Part shown: positions 9,554-17,893 of the stretch, piece by piece
How the letters are laid out: every line of letters begins with the position of its first letter
Position numbering within the stretch: the stretch's first letter is position 1
Origin: Actinacidiphila glaucinigra
GTDB lineage: Bacteria > Actinomycetota > Actinomycetes > Streptomycetales > Streptomycetaceae
Assembly (NCBI RefSeq): GCF_900188405.1
Contig: NZ_FZOF01000006.1
Coordinates: 186,001-250,000, forward strand
Reading direction: 5' to 3'
DNA length: 64,000 nt
Made by a program: the position numbers and the translations under genes
Notes under the pieces: generated by a model
Told to the model about the DNA's origin: nothing
Databases searched by the model: none
The model's input: only the letters and a program-made list of their open reading frames with translations

Positions 9554-12124
9554 TATCGTGTCCTCGCCCGTGCTGCCCCCGCCGTCCGAGGGCAGGTCCA
9601 GCTCGAACCAGACGGTCTTGCCGCGGTGGGTGCGGCGCGAGCCCCAGCGGGTGCTGAGCAGGGAGACCAGTTGCAGTCCGCGGCCGCCCTCGTCGGTGGC
9701 GCGGGCCCGCCGGCGGCGCGGCTGGGCGAGGGCGTCGTCCCAGACCTCGCAGACCAGTGTGCGGTCGCGCAGCAGGCGCAGCCGGATGTCGCCCTGGCCG
9801 TGCCGCAGCGCGTTGGTGACCAGTTCGCTGACGAGCAGTTCGGTGGTGTCGACCAGCGCGGCCAGGTCCCAGGAGACCAGGCACTCGCGGGCGAGCTCGC
9901 GGGCGCGGGCCACGGAGCGGGGGTTGGGCTCCAGCGTCCAGTCCCCGACGGAGTCGGCGGGCAGGCCGTGGACGCGGGCCATGAGCAGGGCGATGTCGTC
10001 CTCGCCGTGGGCGGTGTCGAGCCGGGCGAGTATGTGGTCGCAGACGTCCTCCAGCGGGCGCTGGGGTTCGTCCAGCGCGGCGCGGAAGGCACGCAGGCCC
10101 TCGTCGAGCGGGTGGTTGCGGGACTCGACGAGACCGTCGGTGTAGAGGGCGAGGAGGGCGCCGTCCGGCAGGTCGACCTCGACCTCCTCGAAGGGCTCGC
10201 CGCCGACGCCCAGCGGCATGCCGGTGGGCACCTCCAGCATCATGGCCTGCTCGCCGGGTTCGACGAGGACCGGCGGCAGGTGGCCGGCGTTGGCGATGGT
10301 GACCCGGCGGGTGATGGCGTCGTAGACGGCGTACACACAGGTGGCGAGGTAGACCTCGGACAGGTCCGAGCCGTCGCCCCCCTTGCCGCGCCGGCTGCTG
10401 CGGCCGTCGCCGCTGCCGCCGAGCCCGCGGGCGACCTCGTCGAGGGCGGAGAGCACGTCGGCGGGTTCGATGTCCAGCAGCGCCAGGGTGCGTACGGCGG
10501 TGCGCAGTTCGCCCATGGCGACGGCGGCGCGCAGACCGCGGCCCATCACGTCGCCGACGACGAGCGCGGTGCGGTGGCCGGGGAGTTCGATGACGTCGAA
10601 CCAGTCGCCGCCGACCTCGGTCTCCATGTTGCCGGGCAGATAGCGGCAGGCGATGTCGAGTCCGGCGGCCTCGGGGTTGCCGGGCGGGAGCAGGCTGCGC
10701 TGCAGGATGAGGGCGCGTTCGTGCTCGCGCCGGTAGAGCCGGGCGTTGTCGATGAAGACGGCGGCGCGCGCGGCGAGTTCCTCGGCGAGCATCCGGTCGC
10801 GCTCGGAGAAGGGCTCACTGCCCTTGGCGCGGGCGAACTGGACCAGGCCCAGCACGGTGTCGCGGGCGACGACGGGCACGGCGAGGGTGGACTGCACCAG
10901 GCCCCCGCCGAGTTCGCCGAGCTCCACCTCCCCGTCGCCGGCGTCGGCGCCTATGACCTGGGTCTGGGCGGTGCGCAGGGCGCCCGCCCAGGGCGAGTTG
11001 AAGGGGTAGCGGTGGACGGCGCCCACCGAGACCGGGCCGCCCGCGTGGCCGCCGTCCAGCGGGGTCACGGGCGCGTCGGAGACGGCGCTGGCGAAGGCGA
11101 CCCGGCGGACCTCGCCGCTGCCGTCGGCGGTGCCGACCGGGCCCTCCTCGCCGACCAGGAGCGCCTGGTAGAGGTCGACCGAGGCCAGGTCGCAGAAGTG
11201 CGGCACGGCGACGTCGAGCAGTTCGCGGGCGGTGGTCTCCAGGTCCAGGGAGCTGCCGATGCGCCGGCTGGCCTCGTTGAGCAGGGCGAGGTTGCGGCGG
11301 GTGTGCGCGGCCTCCCGCTCGGCGCGCTGGCGTCCGGTGACGTCCTGGGCGACGCCGGCGACGCCGATGGGCCGTCCGCTGCCGCTGTGCAGCCGGTACA
11401 GGGAGATCGCCCAGCGCCTGCGGTTGTTGGTGCCGGACCCCGAGGGGACGGTGCCGACGATCGTCATGTCCAGGACCGGGTCGCCGCTGTCCAGCACCTG
11501 CTTGAGGGCGGCGGTGAGCCGGTCCGCCTCGACGCGGGAGAGGAAGTCGTGCGGGGTGCGGCCGCGGTGGTCGCCGGGGTTGCGGCCGAAGACGGTGGAG
11601 AAGCGCTGGTTGACGCGGAGCAGCTTGAGGTTGGTGTCGAAGAGGATGAAGCCCATCGGCGACTGGCCGAACACCGCCTGCGAGGAGGCGAGGTCGGTCT
11701 CGATCTGGCGCAGCACGCGGACGTCCACGGCGATGCAGAGCGCCCCGCGCCGGCCCGTCTCGCTCCGCGAGGGCATGACGTAGACCTCGGCCAGGCCCTC
11801 CTGGCCGGCCTTGTCGCGGTACGGCACGGTGCCGATCCACTCGCGCCCGTCGAGGATCTCCGCGACCCGCTCGTGCGCCCGGGTGCGCTGGTCCTCGGGG
11901 ACGAAGGCGGTGATGGGGTCCTGACCGAGCGCCTCGGACGCGGATACGCCGAAGAACTCCTCGGCGCGCTCGCTCCACTGCTCGATCCGCCCGTCGGGGC
12001 CGAGGGAGAACGAGGCCACCCGGATGTAGTCGTAGAGGGAGCCGGGCGGACTGGACTGCCAGGCGCTCTGTGTCACGGCCTCAGCGTTCCGGGGCCCAAC
12101 AACCCCCGACGGCTCATCGCTCAC
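9530..12124 (-). CDS. PAS/GAF sensor PP2C phosphatase with anti-sigma-type ATPase domain (RsbU-like)
   Basis: 864 residues. Two PAS domains (about 30-110 and 150-260), a GAF domain (about 300-460), a SpoIIE/RsbU phosphatase (about 475-700, with GGDWFDVIELPG and VVGDVMGRGLRAA) and a C-terminal HATPase_c domain of the RsbW/SpoIIAB type (LVSELVTNALRHG). Such proteins dephosphorylate anti-anti-sigma factors and can also bind them, tuning stress or developmental sigma factors. I chose GTG at 12124 because GGAGG lies 8 nt upstream; the open frame extends to 12256 without another ribosome site. It is a tandem paralogue of the next gene and ends in a hairpin shared with sdhB. No partner anti-sigma gene is adjacent. 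Confidence 0.92.
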   Translation of the reverse strand: MSDEPSGVVGPRNAEAVTQSAWQSSPPGSLYDYIRVASFSLGPDGRIEQWSERAEEFFGVSASEALGQDPITAFVPEDQRTRAHERVAEILDGREWIGTVPYRDKAGQEGLAEVYVMPSRSETGRRGALCIAVDVRVLRQIETDLASSQAVFGQSPMGFILFDTNLKLLRVNQRFSTVFGRNPGDHRGRTPHDFLSRVEADRLTAALKQVLDSGDPVLDMTIVGTVPSGSGTNNRRRWAISLYRLHSGSGRPIGVAGVAQDVTGRQRAEREAAHTRRNLALLNEASRRIGSSLDLETTARELLDVAVPHFCDLASVDLYQALLVGEEGPVGTADGSGEVRRVAFASAVSDAPVTPLDGGHAGGPVSVGAVHRYPFNSPWAGALRTAQTQVIGADAGDGEVELGELGGGLVQSTLAVPVVARDTVLGLVQFARAKGSEPFSERDRMLAEELAARAAVFIDNARLYRREHERALILQRSLLPPGNPEAAGLDIACRYLPGNMETEVGGDWFDVIELPGHRTALVVGDVMGRGLRAAVAMGELRTAVRTLALLDIEPADVLSALDEVARGLGGSGDGRSSRRGKGGDGSDLSEVYLATCVYAVYDAITRRVTIANAGHLPPVLVEPGEQAMMLEVPTGMPLGVGGEPFEEVEVDLPDGALLALYTDGLVESRNHPLDEGLRAFRAALDEPQRPLEDVCDHILARLDTAHGEDDIALLMARVHGLPADSVGDWTLEPNPRSVARARELARECLVSWDLAALVDTTELLVSELVTNALRHGQGDIRLRLLRDRTLVCEVWDDALAQPRRRRARATDEGGRGLQLVSLLSTRWGSRRTHRGKTVWFELDLPSDGGGSTGEDTIEALLSLF

Positions 12125-12293
12125 GCCCGACCCCTCCAGCTCACACATACGGACCGGCTGGTGCCGAGTATTCAGCATTACCCCCGTTCCGCACATGCAC
12201 TTGTCGATCACAGCATCATCTCGAGGCGTACGAATTCCGCCGACGCCCCACTTCAACTACCCTGCTCCGGGCCGCCGAACCGTGCGTGACCGG

Positions 12294-14927
12294 TCATCCG
12301 CGGAGGCCGCCGGCGGGGGTCGCCGCGGCGGGGAGGGCGAGCTCGAACCAGACCGTCTTGCCCTGCGGGCCGTGCCGGGTGCCCCAGCGCCGGGAGGTGC
12401 GGGCGACCAGTTGCAGCCCGCGGCCGCCCTCGTCGTCCTCGCCCGCGGCGCGCCGGCGGGGCGGGTCGGGCAGCGGGTCGGAGACCTCGACCAGGAGCGA
12501 GGTGCCGCGCACCATCCGCACCCCGATGGGCCCGCGGGCGTACCGCAGGGAGTTGGTGACGAGTTCGCTGACGAGCAGCACGGTGACGTCGGTGAGCTCG
12601 CGCAGCCCCCACCGCGCCAGGGTGTCCGTCACGTTCCGCCGGGCACGGCGTACGGCGCTCGGCTCGGCCGTGAACACCCAGTGGGCCGTGCTGCCCTCCG
12701 GGAGGCCGCCGAGGCGGGCCATGAGCAGGGCCACGTCGTCGGGTTCGCGGCCCTGGGCGAGGGTGGCCAGCAGGTCGTCGCAGGCCTGCTCCAGGGAGCG
12801 CAGCGGCCGGCGGGCGAGCACCGACCGCAGCCGGTCCATGCCGACCCCGATGTCCTCGCCGCGCGCCTCGACCAGCCCGTCGGTGTAGAGCACGAGGACG
12901 GAGGCGTCGGGCACGTCGAGCTCGACGGACTCGAAGTCGACGCCGCCGACGCCCAGCGGCACGCCGGCTGGGGACTCCAGCAGCCGGGCCCGGCCGCCCC
13001 CGTGGGTCGCGGGCTCCACCAGGACGGGCGGCGGATGCCCGGCGCGGGCCACGGCGAGCCGCCGGGTGGAGGGGTCGTAGACGGCGTACACGCAGGTCGC
13101 CGTCCAGCCCTCGGCGGTGCCCGCGGCGAGGTCGTCACCGAGGTCGTCGACGCGGCGCAGCAGTTCCTCCGGCGCCATCTCCAGCGCGGCCAGGGTCCGC
13201 ACGGCGGTGCGCAGCCGGCCCATCGTGGCGGCGGCGCGCAGCCCGTGGCCGACGACGTCCCCGACGACGAGGGCGACCCGCCCGCCGGCGAGCGGGATGA
13301 CGTCGAACCAGTCGCCGCCGGCGGCCGCCCCGCTGCTGCCGGGGACGTAGCGGAAGGCGAGGTCGACGCCGGGCGGCTCGGGCACGCTCCGCGGCAGCAG
13401 GCTGCGCTGCAGCATCAGGGCGCCCTCGCGTTCGCGGATGTAGAGGCGGGCGTTGTCCAGGGCGGCCGCGGAGCGGTCGCACAGCTCCATGGCGAGTTCG
13501 ACGTCGTCCTGGTCGAAGGGTTGCCGGCCGCCGGCGCGGCTGACGACCAGCAGCCCGAGGACGATGCCGCGGGCGCGCAGCGGGGCGACCAGCAGCGAGT
13601 GGATGCCGAGGTCCAGGGCGGCCTGCACCTTGGGGTCGCCGGGGAAGGTGGCGACGGAGTCGCGCAGTTCGTCCGCGCCGCGCACCAGGGCGGGCCGCGC
13701 GCTGTGCAGCACGGAGCCGAAGACGGACGCCCGGTCGACCTGGATGACCTTGCCGATGCCGATCATCCGGTCGACCGCGGGGCCCTCCTTGATCGCCCCG
13801 ATGCCGAGCTGGCGCATCTCCGTGCGCTCCCCGTACAGGGCGCCGGGCAGCTCCCCGCCGTCCGGCACGGCCGCGTGCAGGATCACCCCGCTGTAGTCGC
13901 TGAACCGCGGGACGACGGTCCTGGCCAGCTGCTCGGCGATGCGCCGTACGTCCAGCAGGTCCGCCAGGCGCGAGCCGACGTCGTTGAGCAGGGCCAGCCG
14001 GCGCCGGGTGCGCTCGATCTTCTCGGCGCTCTGCTGGCGCTCCGTCACGTCCATCACGCTGCAGCTGATCCCCAGCACCCGGCCCGCGCGGTCCTCCAGC
14101 CGGTGGTACGACACCGAGCGCCAGCCGCCGGACGGTCCGGGCACGACGACGTCGATGACCGGGCGGCCGGTGGCGAGCACGTGCCGCTGGAGGGTGGTGA
14201 GCTCGTCGGCGGCCCCGGCGGTCACGATCTCCTCGACGCGGTGGCCGAGGGTCTGCGCGGCGGGGACCTCGTTCATCCGCGTCAGGGCGTCGTTGACACG
14301 GACGTAGCGCAGCTCGGTGTCGAAGATCGCGACGCCCAGGGGCGAGGAGTCGAAGAGCGAGTCCAGTGCCGCCAGGTCGTGCTCCATGCCGCGGATCCGG
14401 CTGGTCTCGGCGATCGACACCAGGACGAAGGGCCGGCCGTCGCCGTCCACGAGGAGCGAGGCCCGCGCCTCGACCTGCACCCGGTGGCCGTCGCGGTGCC
14501 GGACGGAAAGCACGCCGTCCCAGTGGCCGGTGCGCAGCAGTTCGGCCAGGATCGGCTCGACGGGGCCGGGGCGGGGCACGGAGGCCGTCCGGCGCCCGGC
14601 GGGCGCGGCTTTCCCGGGCCGCTCCGCCCGCCCGCCGTCCTCGGCGGGGTCGAGCAGGGTGGAGACCCGGCGGCCCACGACCTTCTCGCCGGGCCAGCCG
14701 AGCATCTCCTCCGCGAGGGGGCTCCAGAGCAGGACCCGGCCCGAGGTGTCGAGGATGACGACGGCCGGCCGCAGGGTGTCCATCAGCGTCCCGGAGCCGG
14801 TGGGCCCGCCCGCCGCCGGTCCCGGGGATCCGGGCCGGAGCCCGGCGTGGGCGCGCTCGCGCGCGGCCGGGGACTCGGGGTGTCCCGGGTCCTCGCCCTT
14901 CGCAGTGCCGCCCTCGCTCCCGCTCAC
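12294..14927 (-). CDS. Second PAS/GAF PP2C phosphatase with anti-sigma-type ATPase domain
   Basis: 877 residues with the same plan as its downstream neighbour: PAS domains in the first 330 residues, GAF (about 350-500), SpoIIE phosphatase (GGDWFDVIPLAGGRVALVVG) and a C-terminal HATPase_c (LVSELVTNSLRYARG, EGGRGLQLVARTSRRWG). The first 45 residues are a low-complexity glycine/proline tail. The GTG at 14927 lacks a convincing ribosome site, so the start is uncertain; an in-frame ATG near residue 49 is possible. The 169-bp gap to the next gene suggests separate expression. It probably arose by tandem duplication. It should act on phospho-STAS proteins, but the partner is unknown. Confidence 0.9.
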   Translation of the reverse strand: MSGSEGGTAKGEDPGHPESPAARERAHAGLRPGSPGPAAGGPTGSGTLMDTLRPAVVILDTSGRVLLWSPLAEEMLGWPGEKVVGRRVSTLLDPAEDGGRAERPGKAAPAGRRTASVPRPGPVEPILAELLRTGHWDGVLSVRHRDGHRVQVEARASLLVDGDGRPFVLVSIAETSRIRGMEHDLAALDSLFDSSPLGVAIFDTELRYVRVNDALTRMNEVPAAQTLGHRVEEIVTAGAADELTTLQRHVLATGRPVIDVVVPGPSGGWRSVSYHRLEDRAGRVLGISCSVMDVTERQQSAEKIERTRRRLALLNDVGSRLADLLDVRRIAEQLARTVVPRFSDYSGVILHAAVPDGGELPGALYGERTEMRQLGIGAIKEGPAVDRMIGIGKVIQVDRASVFGSVLHSARPALVRGADELRDSVATFPGDPKVQAALDLGIHSLLVAPLRARGIVLGLLVVSRAGGRQPFDQDDVELAMELCDRSAAALDNARLYIREREGALMLQRSLLPRSVPEPPGVDLAFRYVPGSSGAAAGGDWFDVIPLAGGRVALVVGDVVGHGLRAAATMGRLRTAVRTLAALEMAPEELLRRVDDLGDDLAAGTAEGWTATCVYAVYDPSTRRLAVARAGHPPPVLVEPATHGGGRARLLESPAGVPLGVGGVDFESVELDVPDASVLVLYTDGLVEARGEDIGVGMDRLRSVLARRPLRSLEQACDDLLATLAQGREPDDVALLMARLGGLPEGSTAHWVFTAEPSAVRRARRNVTDTLARWGLRELTDVTVLLVSELVTNSLRYARGPIGVRMVRGTSLLVEVSDPLPDPPRRRAAGEDDEGGRGLQLVARTSRRWGTRHGPQGKTVWFELALPAAATPAGGLRG

Positions 14928-15055
14928 GTGTGGGGACCCCAGACCATTGCAGGGCCACCGGCTCGGGGCCGGCCGACCGCCTACGGATCAATCCCCACAT
15001 ACCCGATATTCCGCGCTGCGTATCCCGCACGGGGTCCGTCTCCGGCTCTCCCACC

Positions 15056-15613
15056 GTCTCGCGCCCTTCGGGCGCAAAGCGGCGGGCTGTGGATGGGAGG
15101 GTGGGGCCGGAGCCCTCGTGGCAGTGTGCGGGTCCGGGGGTGGCGGGGGTTCGGGCTCCGGAGCGGATGGCGTTTCCGGCGGCGCGGGTCTCGTTGCCGT
15201 CCGCGGGTACAGAGGGCCGGTGGCCACGCCCACTCTTCGTGGGTGGCGCGCCCGCCGTAACCGGCGTCTGCGGGTGCTTCCCCGACAGGCACGGGGCTCG
15301 GTGCGTGGTCTGCCGGGATCGGGCTCTGTTCCGCCGACATAGTCGGCGAAAGCGGGCCCGATGTCCCGCCCACCCCTCACCAGCACCTCCAATCAGCCGC
15401 AGACGCCGGTCACGGCGGGCGCGCCCACCAGCGGCAGTAGGCGTGGAAGCGGCCATCTGCACCCGCGGACGGCAACGAGACCCCAGCCACCGGACACGCG
15501 ACCGCTCCGGAGCCTGAACCCCCGCCGCCCACCGGCCCGCACCCTGCGGTGAAGCCCCGGGCCCCCACCCTCCCCTCCGCAGCCCGCATCTTTGCGCCCG
15601 AAGGGCGCGAGAC
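15056..15613. repeat. About 560-bp imperfect palindrome (two arms of about 218 bp)
   Basis: The arm at 15056-15273 and the reverse complement of 15397-15613 can be aligned almost end to end. Both begin GTCTCGCGCCCTTCGGGCGC and end at GGCGTCTGCGG. In between they share blocks such as GGCTCCGGAGCGG, GTCTCGTTGCCGTCCGCGGG and GGGCGCGCCCGCCGT. The centre is a perfect 7-bp hairpin at 15332-15348 (CGCCGAC, ATA, GTCGGCG) inside a weaker GGGATCGGGC/GCCCGATGTCCC pairing. Open frames on either strand encode similar low-complexity peptides because the arms are copies, and I do not regard them as genes. The 14928-15672 gap holds nothing else. Confidence 0.85.
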
Positions 15614-15672
15614 GGACCCGCACCCGACCACCCACCCCGCCCGTCGACCCGGTGCGTGCCGGGTGGGTGCGG

Positions 15673-16092
15673 TCAGCCCCGGGTCGGGCCCCGGTCGGCG
15701 GCCCGGGCCGCCGCCCAGGCGGCCGCGGGACGGTCCTGGTCGAGCCAGTCGACCTCGTCGAGGCGGTCGGGGGTGAGCCAGCGCAGCTCGTCGTGGTCCT
15801 CCAGGGGCCGCGGCTCCCCGGAGAGGATGCGGGCGGTCCACACCTGCAGGACGTAGCCCGGCTTGAGCGGCCACTCGCCGGGGACCCGTTCCAGCGCCTC
15901 GGCCTCCACGCCCAGTTCCTCGCGCAGTTCCCGGATCAGCGCCTGCGGCGCCGTCTCGCCCGCCTCGAGCTTGCCGCCGGGCAGCTCCCAGCGCCCCGCC
16001 AGCTCCGGCGGCGCGCTGCGCCGCGCCGCGAGCAGCCTGCCGTGGTCGAGCACGGCCGCGCCGACCACCACCGTCACGTCGTGCGTCGTCAT
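15673..16092 (-). CDS. Nudix hydrolase, MutT-like
   Basis: 139 residues with a complete Nudix box: G, five residues, E, seven residues, then RELREELGV (in GKLEAGETAPQALIRELREELG). It hydrolyses a nucleoside diphosphate linked to another group; MutT-type proteins clear oxidised nucleotides. The tail is alanine-rich. I place the start at ATG 16092. TAGGGT lies 7 nt before it, suggesting a leaderless or nearly leaderless mRNA; a GTG three codons upstream (16101) is an alternative. The gene is monocistronic, with the long palindrome directly downstream. Confidence 0.88.
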   Translation of the reverse strand: MTTHDVTVVVGAAVLDHGRLLAARRSAPPELAGRWELPGGKLEAGETAPQALIRELREELGVEAEALERVPGEWPLKPGYVLQVWTARILSGEPRPLEDHDELRWLTPDRLDEVDWLDQDRPAAAWAAARAADRGPTRG

Positions 16093-16155
16093 GGGCGGCA
16101 CCCTATCCGGGCGTCTGTCCCCGTCGGCTCCTGCGGCGGCTCCCGGGGCGGACGG

Positions 16156-16323
16156 CTAGGACGCGCGCCGGTCGATCCGCTCGACGAGGTAGAGCTGCTT
16201 GTGGCCGCGCGCGTCGAGGGTGTCGGCGACGCGTTCGGCCTCCTGCCGGGTGGCGTAGCGGCCGACCCGGTAGCGGTTGCCGTTGTCGTCCTGACGTATG
16301 ACGACCCAGACCAGCTCGCTCAT
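16156..16323 (-). CDS. Small SPOR-like hypothetical protein
   Basis: 55 residues beginning MSELVWVVIRQDDNGNRYRV. The pattern of an aromatic-rich strand, RVGRYATRQEAERVADTL and a final strand is that of a mini SPOR-like fold. GGAGG lies 7 nt before the ATG, and that ATG overlaps the TGA of the upstream isomerase gene (ATGA), so the two are co-translated. The function is unknown. Confidence 0.8.
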   Translation of the reverse strand: MSELVWVVIRQDDNGNRYRVGRYATRQEAERVADTLDARGHKQLYLVERIDRRAS

Positions 16324-16757
16324 CGGATCTCCTCCAGGTGCGCCACGTTGGCCCGGTCGTCGTCCTCGCCGCTCGGGGCGCCGGCGAACCAGGCGTCGAG
16401 GATCTCCCTGAGCAGGGGTTCGCTGGTCAGACGCAGGCTCAGGGCGAGGGCGTTGGCGTCGTTCCACTTGCGGGCGCCGTCCGCGGAGTACGCGTCGGCG
16501 CAGAGGGCGGCGCGGACTCCGGGCACCTTGTTGGCGGCGATGGACGCTCCCGTGCCCGTCCAGCAGCACACGACGGCCTGGTCGGCGCGGCCCTCCGCGA
16601 GGTCCCGGGCGGCGCTCTCCGCGCTCCAGGCCCAGTCCTTGCGGTCGCCGGCGCGCAGGGCGCCATAGGCCATCACGGTGTGGCCGCGGCGGCGCAGTTC
16701 GTCGACGAGCAGCCGCGCAACCGGCTCGTCCATGTCCGAGGAAACGGCGATGCGCAT
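16320..16757 (-). CDS. RpiB/LacAB-family sugar-phosphate isomerase
   Basis: 145 residues, close to the usual 150 of ribose-5-phosphate isomerase B. It begins MRIAVSSDMDEPVARLLVDE and carries the family signature region TGTGASIAANKVPGVRAALC with the DANALAL segment after it. The catalytic cysteine region reads CCWTGTG instead of the usual CGTG, and the early SDHAG motif is replaced by SDMDE. This could therefore be a diverged isomerase with another substrate. TAGGCT lies 7 nt before the ATG, consistent with a very short leader. It is coupled to the SPOR-like gene. Confidence 0.85.
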   Translation of the reverse strand: MRIAVSSDMDEPVARLLVDELRRRGHTVMAYGALRAGDRKDWAWSAESAARDLAEGRADQAVVCCWTGTGASIAANKVPGVRAALCADAYSADGARKWNDANALALSLRLTSEPLLREILDAWFAGAPSGEDDDRANVAHLEEIR

Positions 16758-17047
16758 ATGCCGGAGCCTACGCCCGAACGTGACGCGCCGGACACGTTCG
16801 GGCAGTATTCGACTCGATCGGGCCATGTTCGATTGGGAGTTGACTCAGAAGGGGCTCTTGTCCGCGCCGTTCGCGCATCGGCGTGCGCCCCGGCGCCGCC
16901 CCGCACGGCCCGCGCACCGCCGGCGCCGCGCCGGCACCCGGCCCACCAGCGGGCTTGCCGGCGACGGCGCACAAGGGGCGCGGCCCGCGGTACGGACCCG
17001 GACCCGGCCGCCCCACCCCGCCGGCGCCGCCCGGCGTCCGGGCGGGG

Positions 17048-17803
17048 TCACTTCACCGGCATCCGGTACGACACCCGGTAGCGGTCGGCCGGGATGACGA
17101 GGTCCGCGGTCTCGACGGGCAGCCCCGACGCGTAGTACGTACGGCGGATCTCGATGACCACGTGCCCGGGCACCCCGCCCAGCACCGCGGTCTCCTCCGC
17201 GAGCCCGGGCCGGGCGCCGACGTCCTCGGCCACGTTGTCGACCACGACGTCGAGCGCGGCCATGCGCTCCACCACTCCCTGCCCGGCCAACGGGCCCTCC
17301 TCCGGCAGCAGGACGGGCGAGCGGCCGGTCACCGACAGCGGCTCCCACGAGGTGGCGAGCATCATCGGCTCGCCCTCCGTCCGGTAGAGGTAGCGCGTGC
17401 GCATCACGCGGTCGCCGGGCTTGATGCCCAGCCTCTCGGCGATGCGCGCGGTGGCCGTGTCCTGGAAGCTGTTCGACTCCCAGGTGCCCTTGAAGCCCTC
17501 GTCGGCCTGCTCCTGACGGAACGGCGTCGCCTGGCCGCTGCCCGGCCGGTAGCCCGTGCGCACGACCAGCCGAGGGTCGGGGCGCTCGCGCACATACGTG
17601 CCGGAGCCGGACCGGCCCTCGACGAAGCCCTCGGCCATCAGCACCTTGCGGGCTTCCAGGGCGACGGTGTCCGACACCCCGTACTCCGCGCGGATGCGTG
17701 CCTGCGACGGCAGGCGGGTGTGCGGTGGGAGGCTGCCGTCGAGGATCTTCCGGCGGAGATCCTCGGCGACGCGCAGGTACGCGGGCTGCTCACCGAAAGG
17801 CAC
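17048..17803 (-). CDS. GntR-family regulator, HutC/UTRA subfamily
   Basis: 251 residues. The N-terminal winged helix (PAYLRVAEDLRRKILDGSLP, LPSQARIRAEYGVSDTVALEARKVL) is followed by a UTRA ligand-binding domain ending VETADLVIPADRYRVSYRMPV. Such regulators repress genes until a sugar, amino acid or antibiotic-like effector binds. I prefer the GTG at 17803, which has GGAGG just before it; the open frame runs to a TTG at 17833. The upstream 17810-17880 region holds a less GC-rich stretch around GTTGTCAAGCTGTTGCACAC that could be its own operator. No obvious target operon is adjacent. Confidence 0.9.
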   Translation of the reverse strand: MPFGEQPAYLRVAEDLRRKILDGSLPPHTRLPSQARIRAEYGVSDTVALEARKVLMAEGFVEGRSGSGTYVRERPDPRLVVRTGYRPGSGQATPFRQEQADEGFKGTWESNSFQDTATARIAERLGIKPGDRVMRTRYLYRTEGEPMMLATSWEPLSVTGRSPVLLPEEGPLAGQGVVERMAALDVVVDNVAEDVGARPGLAEETAVLGGVPGHVVIEIRRTYYASGLPVETADLVIPADRYRVSYRMPVK

Positions 17804-17893
17804 GTGCCCCTCCCTCGGGTTGACTGTGTGCAACAGCTTGACAACTCAGGGTTGCCACCCGCAAGCCTTCCGCAGGGCTTTACCCGTGTCGCG

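Noticed and set aside
14930..15874. Frames on both strands inside the 560-bp palindrome (such as 14930-15517 and 15410-15874)
   Set aside because: They are similar because the arms are inverted copies, not because they are homologous proteins. Composition is Arg/Gly/Pro-rich and no start has a ribosome site.
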